The notes beneath the pieces are model-generated. The model made no database searches. It saw only the letters and a list, made by a program, of their open reading frames with translations, and was not told the DNA's origin. From contig NZ_JAFBFH010000017.1 in the NCBI RefSeq assembly GCF_016909185.1, forward strand, positions 33,509-97,508: a DNA stretch of 64,000 nucleotides, in the 5' to 3' direction. This stretch comes from Siminovitchia thermophila (GTDB taxonomy: Bacteria; Bacillota; Bacilli; Bacillales; Bacillaceae_C). Positions 51,109-60,751 of this stretch are shown here, in pieces (the stretch's first letter is position 1; each line of letters opens with the position of its first letter). Position numbers and translations under genes: made by a program.

Positions 51109-52122
51109 TCAAACTAACATCTCTGCGAGAATTTCATATGAGTGGACCCGGTCCTTTGGGTCAAAAATTTGTGAGTTAACGATGATTTCATCAGCTTCTG
51201 TTTCTTTTATAAATTCACGCAGCTTCTCACGAACGTAATCAGGGCGGCCCACAATTGTGGAGCGCGCATCAAGAGTCCGTTCAACAGAGGCTTTTTCAAG
51301 CGGCGACCAAATTTCATCCATATTGTCAACAGGCGGTTTTAATTGAGACGGCATGTTGCGTATAAGATCCAAGAACTGCTGTTGCTGGGAAGTGGCAAGC
51401 CAAGCGGCTTTTTCATCTGTATCAGCGGCTATGACGTTAACGCCAACCATTACATAAGGGCGGTCTAACGTTTTCGATGGCCGAAAGTTATTTTTATAAA
51501 GCTGTATAGCCGGTATCGTGTATTGGGGAGCGAAATGGCTGGCAAAAGAAAATGGGAATCCTTTATAAGCGGCGAGCCGGGCGCTAAAATCACTCGAGCC
51601 GAGCAGCCAGATTGGAATGTTGAGTCCTTCACCGGGAATGGCGCGCACTCGTGCTGTTCCATGAAAATATTCCTCCAACTCCTCCACTTGCTGCGGAAAC
51701 TCTTCAGCTCCTCTGTTAAGTGTCCGTCTGAGCGCATAGGCAGTCGCTTGATCGCTTCCCGGCGCACGACCGAGTCCTAAATCAATCCTGTCGGGATATA
51801 GCGATTCAAGGGTTCCAAATTGTTCAGCAATGACAAGAGTCGCATGGTTCGGGAGCATAATGCCGCCCGCGCCCACTCGAATGGACTTCGTGGAGCCGGC
51901 GATATGGCCAATGAGGACCGATGTAGCGGAACTGGCAATACCGGGCATATTATGATGTTCGGCAAGCCAGTAGCGGTTAAATCCAAAGCTTTCGACAGTT
52001 CGTGCCAATTCAACACTGTTTTTAAAGGATTCTGTTGCCGTGCTTCCTTCGGTAATGGGAGCCAAATCGAGAACTGACAATGGGGTCCCATCAAACAGTT
52101 TTATGTCAGGTGAATGTAACAA
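51109..52122 (-). CDS. Luciferase-like (LLM class) flavin-dependent monooxygenase
   Basis: A 337-residue protein of the bacterial luciferase-like superfamily, of the short MsnO8/YceB-like type. [21 protein letters not shown] near the N-terminus, [40 protein letters not shown] and [15 protein letters not shown] near the C-terminus are family blocks. It probably uses FMN supplied by a reductase. TTG at 52122 is preferred over GTG at 52131, because AAGGAG abuts the GTG but is 8 bp from the TTG. The substrate is unknown. The gene is divergent from the pterin dehydratase gene. Confidence 0.85.
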   Translation of the reverse strand: MLHSPDIKLFDGTPLSVLDLAPITEGSTATESFKNSVELARTVESFGFNRYWLAEHHNMPGIASSATSVLIGHIAGSTKSIRVGAGGIMLPNHATLVIAEQFGTLESLYPDRIDLGLGRAPGSDQATAYALRRTLNRGAEEFPQQVEELEEYFHGTARVRAIPGEGLNIPIWLLGSSDFSARLAAYKGFPFSFASHFAPQYTIPAIQLYKNNFRPSKTLDRPYVMVGVNVIAADTDEKAAWLATSQQQQFLDLIRNMPSQLKPPVDNMDEIWSPLEKASVERTLDARSTIVGRPDYVREKLREFIKETEADEIIVNSQIFDPKDRVHSYEILAEMLV

Positions 52123-52264
52123 TGGAATCACTCCTTGGTTTCTCTTATAAAAGATGATAAAGTGTTTGCAAAAGCACGTCCAATAATCCGTTTTTTCATG
52201 TCGAGTCGAACGGAAGTTTTTGTCATTGCCAAATGATCATTTTCTCGTTTTGGAGGGATATTGT

Positions 52265-52567
52265 ATGGAACGTTTATCGCAAGAAGAAATAGCCGTGAAA
52301 TTGCAAGAAAATAAAAATTGGAAACTTGTTGATGAAAAATGGATTACGAGAAAGTACCGTTTCCGCGACTACTTAAAAGGAATCGACTTTGTGAACAAAG
52401 TGGCACAAGCTTCGGAAAAAGCGCAACATCATCCATTTATATCAATCGACTACAAGCTTGTGACACTTAAAATTTCTTCTTGGCGAGCCCGTGGCTTAAC
52501 GACACTGGACTTTGAAATGGCAGATCAATATGATCAATTTTACGAGGAGTGTATGGAAGAAAACTAG
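52265..52567 (+). CDS. 4a-hydroxytetrahydrobiopterin dehydratase (pterin-4a-carbinolamine dehydratase)
   Basis: A 100-residue protein with the PCD/DCoH motif [21 protein letters not shown], whose paired His residues form the dehydration site. It regenerates oxidised pterin cofactor after aromatic amino acid hydroxylation, or acts in molybdopterin-related salvage in bacteria. ATG at 52265 lies just after GGAGGG; the frame is open upstream but lacks a better start. No aromatic amino acid hydroxylase is in the window. The TPP riboswitch begins 63 bp downstream. Confidence 0.88.
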   Translation: MERLSQEEIAVKLQENKNWKLVDEKWITRKYRFRDYLKGIDFVNKVAQASEKAQHHPFISIDYKLVTLKISSWRARGLTTLDFEMADQYDQFYEECMEEN

Positions 52568-52629
52568 AATACTTTCCAATATGAAAAGTTAATGCTATCA
52601 TTACTACAAGAATCATTCATATGCAAAAG

Positions 52630-52720
52630 CACTGGGGGAATCCTTGAAAAGGACTGAGAGAAGAGTGCGCACTCTGATACCCTTATCACCTGAACAGGTT
52701 GGAACCTGCGGAGGGAAGTG
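52630..52720 (+). promoter_or_regulatory. TPP riboswitch (THI element)
   Basis: The conserved blocks are present in order: GGGGGAATCC, GGACTGAGAG, CTCTGATACCC, CACCTGAACAGGTTGGAACC and TGCGGAGGGAAGTG. The P1 ends CACT / AGTG pair. It controls the thiazole operon that follows. Confidence 0.95.
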
Positions 52721-52747
52721 ACATGCCGATTTATATGATAAATCTGG

Positions 52748-52777
52748 CCGCTTCCTTTATGGTAAGTGGTTTTTTTG
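52748..52777 (+). terminator. Terminator of the TPP riboswitch expression platform
   Basis: CCGCTT / AAGTGG stem followed by eight T. Its left arm is complementary to the 3' strand of the aptamer (GGAAGTG), consistent with an OFF switch by TPP. Confidence 0.8.
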
Positions 52778-52797
52778 TGTTTAAAGGGGGCATGCAG

Positions 52798-53403
52798 TTG
52801 AAGTTGATTGCTGTAACAAATGATAGATGGCCGATCAAAAAGGTAGGACAAATAATGGTGGAAGCAGAGCCGTTTGTCGATCATTTTATCATCAGGGAAA
52901 AATCAAAAACGGCTGATGAGTGTATGCAACTGATCCAGTTGGTATTACGTGAGGGAGTCTCTTCTGAAAAACTGATTGTAAACGACCGGGTAGATGTAGC
53001 TGTTGCGGCAAATATCCGAAGGGTGCATCTTCCGGGGCGCGGGTTGGATGTGCAAACGGTAAAAAGGTGTTTTCCCCGACTATTAGCAGGATGTTCTGTT
53101 CATTCCGCGACGGAAGCCGATCAGGCAATCGCTGGCGGAGCTGATTGGATATTATATGGACATGTGTTTGAAACAGCCAGCAAAGGGCATCTGCCGCCGC
53201 GCGGACTTGAAGAGTTTTCAGAGATAAGCGTGAAATACGATGGCGCAGAGATTTATGCGATTGGGGGAATCAAACCGGAACATATCCCCGAACTGAATGC
53301 AGCAGGCGCCTCGGGGATAGCCGTGATGTCAGCGATTTTTGAAAGCAAGGATCCATTATCTGCCGCAGCGGCTTATGATGACGCCAGGCAGGCAATCACT
53401 TGA
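52798..53403 (+). CDS. tenI: Thiazole tautomerase TenI
   Basis: A 201-residue TIM-barrel protein of the ThiE/TenI group, with NDRVDVAVAANIRRVHLPG, GCSVHSATEADQAIAGGADW, LYGHVFETASKG and YAIGGIKPEHIPELNAAG. TenI isomerises the thiazole carboxylate phosphate made by ThiG. TTG at 52798 is chosen with AGGGGG 7 bp upstream; an ATG two codons earlier is closer to that site. It is the first gene behind the TPP riboswitch. A true ThiE role (thiamine phosphate synthase) is less likely from length and position. Confidence 0.85.
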   Translation: MKLIAVTNDRWPIKKVGQIMVEAEPFVDHFIIREKSKTADECMQLIQLVLREGVSSEKLIVNDRVDVAVAANIRRVHLPGRGLDVQTVKRCFPRLLAGCSVHSATEADQAIAGGADWILYGHVFETASKGHLPPRGLEEFSEISVKYDGAEIYAIGGIKPEHIPELNAAGASGIAVMSAIFESKDPLSAAAAYDDARQAIT

Positions 53404-53417
53404 GAGGGGGGAGCGAG

Positions 53418-53618
53418 ATGGAAGTGAAATTAAACGGCCAGCTGTATGAGTTGCCTGAACATGTTACGACCATTCAAGAGCTGCTCGATCATCTTAAGTT
53501 GTCCAATCGAATTGTCATTGTCGAGGTAAATAAAGAGATTGTTCAAAAGTCCGATTATGGAAATCACATTCGTGAACGAGATGAGATTGAAATGATTCAT
53601 TTTGTAGGAGGAGGATAA
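53418..53618 (+). CDS. thiS: Sulfur carrier protein ThiS
   Basis: A 66-residue ubiquitin-like protein ending in the obligatory Gly-Gly (HFVGGG). It is adenylated by ThiF and carries the thiocarboxylate sulfur for thiazole formation. GAGGGGGGAGCGAG precedes the ATG. In Bacillus subtilis thiO lies between tenI and thiS. Here only 14 bp separate them, so thiO is missing. Confidence 0.92.
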   Translation: MEVKLNGQLYELPEHVTTIQELLDHLKLSNRIVIVEVNKEIVQKSDYGNHIRERDEIEMIHFVGGG

Positions 53619-53620
53619 GC

Positions 53621-54388
53621 ATGTTAAAAATAGGAGAGAAGACATTTGATTCAAGATTGTTGTTGGGTACAGGAAAATACCCTTCATTTGAAATACAAAA
53701 GGAAGCGGTTCGCGTATCGGAAGCAGAGATTCTTACGTTCGCGGTAAGAAGAATGAACGTATTTGAACCGTCTCAACCCAATTTTTTGGAAATGCTTGAT
53801 TTGAAAAAGTATACCCTTCTTCCCAATACGGCAGGCGCTAAAACAGCGGAAGAAGCTGTCAGGACGGCACAACTTGCTCGTGCATCTGGATTATGCGATA
53901 TGGTGAAAGTGGAGATTATCGGATGTGACCGATCGTTGCTTCCTGACCCTGTTGAAACGTTGAAAGCTTCTGAAATGTTGTTGGAGGACGGTTTTACTGT
54001 ACTTACGTATACATCAGATGATGTTGTACTTGCCAAAAGATTGGAAGATCTGGGAGTCCACGCTGTCATGCCGGGCGCTTCCCCGATTGGCTCGGGACGG
54101 GGAATCTTAAACCCTTTACATCTCAAATTTATTATTGAGCAATCATCTGTTCCGGTCATTATTGACGCAGGTATCGGTTCTCCGAAGGATGCGGCTTACG
54201 CAATGGAGTTGGGAGCGGACGCCGTATTGTTAAACACTGCCGTTTCAGGAGCAAAGGATCCAGTGAAGATGGCCCTTGCTATGAAACTAGCCATTGAAGC
54301 AGGAAGGCTCGGATTTGAAGCCGGCCGGATCGAAGAGAGGGATTATGCGGTGCCGAGCAGTCCTATTGAAGGATTGCTTCCATCGTGA
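53621..54388 (+). CDS. thiG: Thiazole synthase ThiG
   Basis: A 255-residue TIM-barrel thiazole synthase with [27 protein letters not shown], the Schiff-base Lys in [32 protein letters not shown] and [20 protein letters not shown]. It builds the thiazole ring from DXP, dehydroglycine and ThiS thiocarboxylate. It starts 2 bp after thiS and overlaps thiF by 4 bp. Dehydroglycine must come from a ThiO or ThiH encoded elsewhere. Confidence 0.94.
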   Translation: MLKIGEKTFDSRLLLGTGKYPSFEIQKEAVRVSEAEILTFAVRRMNVFEPSQPNFLEMLDLKKYTLLPNTAGAKTAEEAVRTAQLARASGLCDMVKVEIIGCDRSLLPDPVETLKASEMLLEDGFTVLTYTSDDVVLAKRLEDLGVHAVMPGASPIGSGRGILNPLHLKFIIEQSSVPVIIDAGIGSPKDAAYAMELGADAVLLNTAVSGAKDPVKMALAMKLAIEAGRLGFEAGRIEERDYAVPSSPIEGLLPS

Positions 54389-55398
54389 ACAGCCGTTACT
54401 CGAGACAGGTACTGTTTGAACCGATCGGTGAAGCCGGTCAAAAGAAAATTTCTCAATCCCATATTTTAATGATCGGAGCGGGGGCACTTGGATCTGCAAG
54501 TGCCGAAATGCTCGTTCGTGCAGGAGTAGGGAAGCTGACGATTGTAGATCGGGATATACTTGATTGGAGTAATTTGCAGAGACAGCAGCTTTATACCGAG
54601 CAAGATGTGATCGATCAGTTGCCAAAAGCGGTTGCGGCCAAAAAGCGGCTTGGCGAGATGAATAGTGAAGTAGACATTGAAACGATGGTTGCGGATGTAA
54701 CAGCAGAAAATGCTGAAGAGCTTGTCAAAGGAAAGACGTTAATTGTGGATGCGACGGACAATATCGAAACGAGATTGTTAATGAATGACGCATCCAGAAA
54801 AGTAAATATACCGTTCTTTATGGGGGCTGTCGTCGCCAGCTACGGCTTGACCTATTCGATTGGGTGGAACGACCGTCCATGTCTCCATTGTCTGCTCAAT
54901 ACGCTTCCGCCGCAAACACTCACTTGTGATACAGCGGGGGTAATCAGCCCGATTATTCAAGTGGTAACAGCACATCAAGTAACCAACGTATTCAAATATA
55001 TCGTGGGAGAAGAAGTAGATCACAGGCTCAAATCGTTTGATCTTTGGACGGGCGATCAAGCGGCAATTGATGTAAGACAGCTGCGTCGTCCAGATTGTCC
55101 AAGTTGTTCAGAACAAGCGACCTTTCCGTTTTTATCCAAAGAAAATCAAACAAAAACAGCGGTATTATGCGGACGGGATACAGTTCAACTCACACTATCG
55201 CGTGAGAGGATGGTCGAGCCGCGCCTGCTTTCTGAAACCATTCGTCCGATTGTAACAGATCTTGTGTCTAACCCGCACCTTGTGGCCTGCCAATTTGACG
55301 GTCACCGGATTGTTTTGTTCCGTGATGGCCGTCTGCTTATTCATGGAACGAAAGATATTGTGAAAGCAAAATCGCTTGCGGCCAAACTGTTGGGGTAA
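54385..55398 (+). CDS. thiF: ThiS adenylyltransferase ThiF (ThiF/MoeB/HesA family)
   Basis: A 337-residue E1-like protein. The nucleotide-binding [19 protein letters not shown] is at about residue 31. The Zn-binding Cys pairs are CLHC and CPSC, and the Cys in [12 protein letters not shown] lies at the usual catalytic position. It activates the C-terminus of ThiS. It may also serve molybdopterin synthesis in place of MoeB. The last about 60 residues form a small extension rather than a complete rhodanese domain. The 4-bp overlap with thiG suggests coupling. Dispersed repeats follow the gene. Confidence 0.9.
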   Translation: MNSRYSRQVLFEPIGEAGQKKISQSHILMIGAGALGSASAEMLVRAGVGKLTIVDRDILDWSNLQRQQLYTEQDVIDQLPKAVAAKKRLGEMNSEVDIETMVADVTAENAEELVKGKTLIVDATDNIETRLLMNDASRKVNIPFFMGAVVASYGLTYSIGWNDRPCLHCLLNTLPPQTLTCDTAGVISPIIQVVTAHQVTNVFKYIVGEEVDHRLKSFDLWTGDQAAIDVRQLRRPDCPSCSEQATFPFLSKENQTKTAVLCGRDTVQLTLSRERMVEPRLLSETIRPIVTDLVSNPHLVACQFDGHRIVLFRDGRLLIHGTKDIVKAKSLAAKLLG

Positions 55399-55435
55399 AT
55401 ATTGGTCTGCCAAAGCGGATCTATCCTTTAAAGGA

Positions 55436-55856
55436 TCAATACGAGGTTGGGACATAAGCAAATACGAAATAGCAAAAGCCGAACAATGCATTTAAAATTG
55501 TTCGGTTTATTTGTGTAAAAAAAAATCCCTATTATCGCTACGTCAACATATTTCGCTTTCCTGCGGGATCTTCAGCTCGAGCTATTCCCGCAGGAGTCTA
55601 CCTATTTTGACTACGCTAAAAGCTTGCGTATGATACACTAGGAAAATTGATCCGGCATGTAAGGTACCGTAAGACTCCCACTTCGAAAACTTGAGTGAAT
55701 ACAAAAGGCCTAAGTGTGAGAAAACGGCACCTAAATGCCCGATTGGTTCAACTAACATTCAGGAGGAGATGGAAGAAAACTCCTACTGAATGAAGTTTCA
55801 CTTTATGGTTCGTTTTTTCATCAGCTGATTTAGTTGTGTTCCGGCCTCCTCTTTTT
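55436..55856. repeat. Composite MITE-like repeat, ~420 bp, GGGACA ends
   Basis: It starts GAGGTTGGGACATAAGC and ends with ACAACACAAG-like sequence followed by CCGGCCTCCTC, so its ends are inverted to each other. Inside are CCGAACAATGC / TTGTTCGG, CTGCGGGATCTTCAGCTCG with its partner CCCGCAGGAG, GTACCGT / ACGGCACC and a CAGGAGGA / TCCTACTG hairpin. Copies of parts are at 22606, 50594 and 63371. Confidence 0.8.
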
Positions 55857-57050
55857 TAGCCATTTTCATAAAATTGGGAGAGGTGGGGAGGGCAAGCTCT
55901 CCCGCAAAATAAAACCTATTTTACAGTCAGCAGTGTTATTGTGTGAAATACGGCCTTTTATTTACACGGCAATGGACGCAGATATTTTAGGGTGCTTATA
56001 ATTTGGCCTAATAGACTCCGACGATGGCATAAAGACTTATCTTTATAAAAGTGTTTCCTGAATAATAGGAATCACAAGCGGCAGATTTCCCCATTTGTTT
56101 GCCCCCTGGAAAAAAGATCAATTTGCTGCTCTGTTCATTCAAGTCATACAAGCTGTTGCTTTTGCTCTTTTAAATTGTACATCCGTGCACAACGCACACC
56201 GTCTTTGAAAGATAAGAATTGTAATCCTTCCGTACGAGCTAACTGTCTTTTTGAGAGTGTTCGCTTTTAGGCAATTTGAGCTGGTTCAGAAAGAGAAAGA
56301 ATCTGACATGAGGAAAGCTCAGTTGTAAAATGCAATGGATTGCAAAACACATCATTTCATGGTTCCAAATATTCATTAGCAGCGTTATTTAGGGGACGAT
56401 TTTGATAATACTGTCTTTTTCCTGACAAGTATTTTCACGTTCGGCTCGAAAACAAGATTCTGTCCAGCCACGGGGCGCGCTTTTCTCCATGTTACTTCGT
56501 TTATTTTCAGTTGCAAAATACATCTGCAGCTTATATACTTATTATTAATAATTATTGGAAAATTACATCATTAGGACAGCATTTCTTATCCAGCGGTTGG
56601 GGGAAGTTGAGTGAATGTCATCATTGCTTTTTCATGTTCAAAAACGAACATTAGGAAATTGCTTATTAAGCTGGAGACCCGCGGGAGTGATGGGGAGGCT
56701 AAAGCCGACCTGCGAAAAGCGTTCGCCTGTAAATAAGAATGATATCTGTCACATTGGACATTTCGCTTGCATTACAGTGATTGATGAAATGGATTCAATG
56801 ATATTCACCAGCCTGTTGGGTGAATCCCAAAGAGACGTTTTACAATATTCATAAGCATTCCAGCTTGTCTTTTGCTCCATTTTGAATGGCTAGTGCTGTG
56901 ACATTGAGTTAACGGCTATGATATGAAATTGGCAGGTGGCGTTTTTTCAAAAAAAGTTTCATTTGGTACACGTTTTCTCTACTATTTGTATTTGCCGTTC
57001 TTGCTGGTATCTTGGAAATGAAAGATGTCAAATAGGGGAAGGTGGTATTT
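55857..57050. other. 1.2-kb stretch without a convincing gene
   Basis: The region has only short frames and many stops. A GC-rich piece near 56670-56720 resembles part of a dispersed palindromic repeat. A chance frame at 56615-56854 has no ribosome binding site or known similarity. It may be decayed DNA between repeats. Confidence 0.4.
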
Positions 57051-57707
57051 TTGCAATTGAAGCGTTTGCCAGTCCTGATTTTGGTGACAAGTATTTTGTA
57101 TATTCTTATTATTCCGGCTGATCCCTTACTGTTAAAATTGTTTTTTAAATTAATTCCAATGATACTTATTATCATGTACGCTTTCTTTACATTACCAAAG
57201 CAAAAAACAAAAGCACATTGGCTGCTTTTGCTTGGCTTCGTTTTTTGTTCCATTGGTGATGGAACGATACATTGGTTTATTGTTGGTCTGACAGCCTTTT
57301 TAATTGGCCATTTATTCTATATAGCTAGTTTTGCTTTTCAATGGAGGTTTTCCAAGTGGCGGTTTGCATGTGTTCTTCCTCTTATTCTTTATACCTGGGT
57401 GTTTGGAAGGCCATTAATTCAAGCACTTACAAACTCTGGAGAACAGGCTCTCATTTTTCCGGTTAGCATTTATATGATTGTGATCGCAAGCATGACTTGG
57501 TTCGCTATTATGACTGGAAATGTTTATCTTGCCTTAGGCAGTATCTTATTTGTTATTTCAGATTCCTTTTTAGCCTGGAATCGCTTTGTTTCTCCCATTC
57601 ACTACGAGCATATACTTGTCATGTCCACGTACTATGCCGCTCAATTTTTCATTGCTTACAGCATCAGGAGTAACAAAAAAGCAAATGCGCTTAGTATGGT
57701 AAGTTAA
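57051..57707 (+). CDS. YhhN-family membrane protein (lysoplasmalogenase-like)
   Basis: A 218-residue membrane protein with about eight hydrophobic segments. The two conserved acidic motifs of the YhhN/TMEM86 family are visible as SIGDG near residue 65 and VISDSFLAWNRF near residue 174. Family members cleave the vinyl ether bond of lysoplasmalogen. The role in bacteria without plasmalogens is unclear. TTG at 57051 has GGGGAAGG 8 bp upstream. GTG at 57042 is an alternative. It stands alone between repeat-rich gaps. Confidence 0.8.
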   Translation: MQLKRLPVLILVTSILYILIIPADPLLLKLFFKLIPMILIIMYAFFTLPKQKTKAHWLLLLGFVFCSIGDGTIHWFIVGLTAFLIGHLFYIASFAFQWRFSKWRFACVLPLILYTWVFGRPLIQALTNSGEQALIFPVSIYMIVIASMTWFAIMTGNVYLALGSILFVISDSFLAWNRFVSPIHYEHILVMSTYYAAQFFIAYSIRSNKKANALSMVS

Positions 57708-57894
57708 CCCCGTTTTGCATAAAATAATGGAAGTTTGAACGGATCGTGGATGTAATGTTCAATATAAATACGAAAAAAGTACACTCGACTATTGGAAACC
57801 TCTTTCCCTTTCGCATGGAAACCCTGGATTGATTGTTTTTTTGATTAAACAACTACTTAATGGTAAAAATTGAAATTTGATAACGCGTGAGCAT

Positions 57895-58140
57895 ATGAAA
57901 ATGACTGAAAATATAATAAAAAAAGACTATTCAGATCGAAGTGTTTCATTGTTTACTAGTTCGGCTGGGATTAGCTATGCTATATATCATGCATAGAAAG
58001 ATGGAACTAAGGATAATAAAATGTTAAATGAGTTAGATACATATTTTAAATGACCTTGGGAATCGTTTTGCTCAAAAGTATTATGATGCGTGGCACAACA
58101 GAATTAAGTTATGATCTAGTAACAGGAATTACAGGTGGTC
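57895..58140 (+). pseudogene. Remnant of a LanC-like (lanthionine synthetase C) gene
   Basis: One frame reads DYSDRSVSLFTSSAGISYAI, then YHA, a TAG stop, KDGTKDNKMLNELDTYFK and TGA. About 50 bases later another frame reads TELSYDLVTGITGGL. The pattern matches the N-terminal part of LanC cyclases (SLFTGxAGxAYAL, then YDVxSGxxG). Two stops and at least one frameshift make it nonfunctional, and the zinc-binding C-terminal part is absent. No lantibiotic precursor or LanB/LanM gene is present nearby. The rest of the gap to 58670 holds no gene. Confidence 0.5.
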
Positions 58141-58675
58141 TTTGGCCTTAGGTTCATCACCCCAGGAGCCGGAGGGCATGCAAGGAAGGGATATTGCCGC
58201 CCTGCTCCGAAGGCATCAGTGCTTTTACCTTGACAAAGATATCCGTATTCATACAGCCTGGATATCAGCTGGCCTTTCCATCCTTTCCCCGCCTTTCCCT
58301 CATAATTGGATACTTACCGCTCATCCGCAACTGACAAACAACCCTTTTGAGATTCAAAAAGACATGAATGAAGAAAAAAGCCATGAGCAGACTAAACTTA
58401 TCTGTCATTTTTGCCTCCTACAATAAAACCAAAATGTTATTGCTTAAAAAATCCTCGATGGGATGATATTCAGAGCAGTTTATTAGGAGATTGAATTTGA
58501 TTTAAATCTTATTTTAATCCGCTAAAGTTAAATCTGTTATTTGTGTCCATTTAAAGTACAGTGGTCTGATAAAAAGTTTGATTCCGCATGAAATAGCGGC
58601 AAAATCATATTCACTCAACTAACAATGGAAATGAATGAATTGATTTCTCGCTTTATTGAAACATTTCCATAAATG

Positions 58676-58726
58676 TTTACAAAATCTTTACATTAAGTTG
58701 ATTTACTTTTTACAGTATCTTAATAT
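58676..58726 (+). promoter_or_regulatory. PhoP box and -10 element of the Na/Pi cotransporter gene
   Basis: TTTACA at 58676, TTTACA at 58687, TTGATT at 58698 and TTTACA at 58709 are phased by exactly 11 bp, the Bacillus PhoP-binding pattern. TAATAT (58721-58726) follows at -10 distance. Activation by phosphate starvation is predicted. Confidence 0.75.
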
Positions 58727-58748
58727 AACATGGTGAAAGAGCAAAAAT

Positions 58749-60395
58749 ATGTCGAAAAAAAGGGCTGAAGAAATGGATTTGCAAACAATTCTTTTCATGT
58801 TTTTTGGAGGACTCGGTATTTTCCTTTATGGCATCAAATCAATGGGTGATGGCCTTCAAAAAGCGGCGGGAGACGGACTTAGGGATTTGCTTGACCGTTT
58901 TACAACCAATCCCTTTTTGGGTGTATTAACGGGTATTGTTGTTACGGTTCTCCTGCAAACGAGTTCGGGCACAACGGTATTGACGATTGGGCTTGTCACA
59001 GCAGGATTTATGAATTTAAGGCAAGCGATTGGCGTCATCATGGGCGCCAATATTGGAACGACCACAACTGCATTTATTATTGGGATTAATATATCGGACT
59101 ATGCTTTGCCAATTCTTGCATTGGGTGCCTTTTTAATATTCTTTTTTAAGAATCACAAGGTCAATAACTTTGGTCAAGTATTTTTCGGATTCGGCGCTTT
59201 GTTTTTTGGGCTGAATTTAATGGGTGACGCGATGAAGCCTATGCGTGATGCGCAGTTTTTTACAGATTTAACTGTCAGCTTCAGTGACAACCCGCTTCTT
59301 GGAGTACTGGCCGGCGTTGTGTTTACGGTTATTATCCAAAGTTCATCCGCCGCTATTGCCTTGTTGCAAACATTGTTTGACCAAGGGGCTATTAACTTGC
59401 ATGCCGCCTTGCCGGTTTTATTTGGAGACAATATCGGAACAACCATCACAGCCGTGTTGGCTTCCATTGGCGCATCGGTGGCAGCCAAGCGCGCTGCGTT
59501 GACACATGTCATTTTCAACGTCATTGGAACAACCATTGTGCTCATTTTATTTGTTCCATTTACTCATTTTATCGAGTACATGCAGGCGAGCCTTGATTTG
59601 AATCCAAGAATGACGATTGCTTTTGCCCACGGGCTTTTTAACGTATCCAATACGATCCTGCAATTTCCGTTTATAGCAGTGCTTGCATGGATTGTAACCA
59701 AGCTTGTTCCCGGCGAAGATACCACAATTGAATATAAACCGGTCCATTTAGGAGAAAAATTCATCCGCCAATCTCCTTCGGTTGCTCTTGGACAGGGAAA
59801 AAAAGAAGTAATACGGATGGCAGAGCTAGTTGAAAAAGGAATGGAAGAAATTAAAGCCTATTACAAGACAAAGAGTAAAAAAAATCGGGAATTGCTCCCG
59901 CAAATCGAAGATGCCTTAAATAACTTGGACAAAACCATTACGGATTACCTTGTTCAAATCTCTTACCACTCCTTGTCAGATCAAGACATAAAAATCCACA
60001 GTTCTCTTTTGAATACAGTCATCGATTTGGAGCGGATCGGGGATCACATTGAAAATATAACGGAACTCGTTGACAGCCAATTACAACAAAAGGTGAAATT
60101 TTCTGATTCGGCGATCAATGACTTGGACAGGATGTTTGATTTAACTATATCTACGCTCCGTCAATCTATAGAGTCGCTTGAGGCCGATGATGATTCGCGT
60201 GCACGGGCAGTGCTGGAAAAGGAGCAATTGATTAATAAAATGGAGTGGGAATTACGCAAAAAACATATTCAACGCCTCAATGACAATCTATGTACAGGCA
60301 CCGCAGGTATTGTCTATGTCGATATCGTCAGCAACCTTGAACGAATCGGAGACCACGCTGTCAACATCGCTGAAGCGGTCATCGGTGAAACGTAA
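58749..60395 (+). CDS. Na+/phosphate cotransporter with C-terminal PhoU-like domain (NptA/YjbB-like)
   Basis: A 548-residue protein. Residues about 10-310 are a duplicated Na/Pi cotransporter domain with the QTSSGTT and QSSSAAI signature repeats (LLQTSSGTTVLTIG, VIIQSSSAAIALLQT), each followed by GANIGTT or GDNIGTT. Residues about 340-548 are PhoU-like helices with NLDKTITDYL, DLERIGDHIENI and NLERIGDHAVNIAE. It probably takes up phosphate at the membrane, the PhoU part sensing or regulating. The ATG at 58749 lacks a strong ribosome binding site; an ATG at 58773 is a possible alternative. A PhoP box lies upstream. Confidence 0.9.
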   Translation: MSKKRAEEMDLQTILFMFFGGLGIFLYGIKSMGDGLQKAAGDGLRDLLDRFTTNPFLGVLTGIVVTVLLQTSSGTTVLTIGLVTAGFMNLRQAIGVIMGANIGTTTTAFIIGINISDYALPILALGAFLIFFFKNHKVNNFGQVFFGFGALFFGLNLMGDAMKPMRDAQFFTDLTVSFSDNPLLGVLAGVVFTVIIQSSSAAIALLQTLFDQGAINLHAALPVLFGDNIGTTITAVLASIGASVAAKRAALTHVIFNVIGTTIVLILFVPFTHFIEYMQASLDLNPRMTIAFAHGLFNVSNTILQFPFIAVLAWIVTKLVPGEDTTIEYKPVHLGEKFIRQSPSVALGQGKKEVIRMAELVEKGMEEIKAYYKTKSKKNRELLPQIEDALNNLDKTITDYLVQISYHSLSDQDIKIHSSLLNTVIDLERIGDHIENITELVDSQLQQKVKFSDSAINDLDRMFDLTISTLRQSIESLEADDDSRARAVLEKEQLINKMEWELRKKHIQRLNDNLCTGTAGIVYVDIVSNLERIGDHAVNIAEAVIGET

Positions 60396-60513
60396 TAAAG
60401 TGAATTTTCAGTTAGTGGAAGGCTTAGCCTCACCAGATGTGGCATTTTTGTCCCTCTAATTCCCACTGATAAAAACAGAATAGAGGCTAATCGAAAGCGT
60501 CCTGTTGGCAAGC

Positions 60514-60552
60514 TAGCTCAGGAAGCGATCTCCTCGAAGCCTGAGCTTTTTT
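60514..60552 (+). terminator. Terminator downstream of the Na/Pi cotransporter gene
   Basis: AGCTCAGG / CCTGAGCT stem followed by TTTTTTC. Confidence 0.75.
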
Positions 60553-60573
60553 CTTTGCGCGTTGTAGATGTTA

Positions 60574-60606
60574 ACGAAGCTTCCCTTTTCTGGTAACTTC
60601 GTTTGC
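60574..60606. repeat. Inverted repeat
   Basis: AACGAAG-CTTCC / GG-TAACTTCGTT, stem of 9-11 bp, in the convergent gap; no T-run. Confidence 0.4.
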
Positions 60607-60715
60607 ACTCGTATGTATGCCACAACGTCTAAGTGATCGACATCCTTGCAAAACATGCGATGTGTCGCGGCCGAAGTTTTTTCTTGCCGAATTCTTAAAA
60701 TGGGATTATTGCATA

Positions 60716-60751
60716 AAAGACAGTTCTTCAAATGAGGAACGGTCTTTTTAT
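60716..60751. terminator. Bidirectional terminator before the VOC gene end
   Basis: AAAGACAGTTC / GAACGGTCTTTTT stem with one mismatch; T-run on the plus strand and CTTTTAT on the minus strand. It lies between convergent genes. Confidence 0.7.

Noticed and set aside
50859..51179. Plus-strand frame of 106 codons
   Set aside because: It starts inside the dispersed repeat and runs into the antisense of the luciferase-like gene; no ribosome binding site and no recognisable protein.
56615..56854. Plus-strand frame of 79 codons
   Set aside because: It spans a GC-rich fragment that looks like a dispersed repeat; no supporting signals.
58142..58426. Plus-strand frame of 94 codons beyond the lanC remnant
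   Set aside because: Low-complexity, no ribosome binding site, no family; probably chance within decayed DNA.
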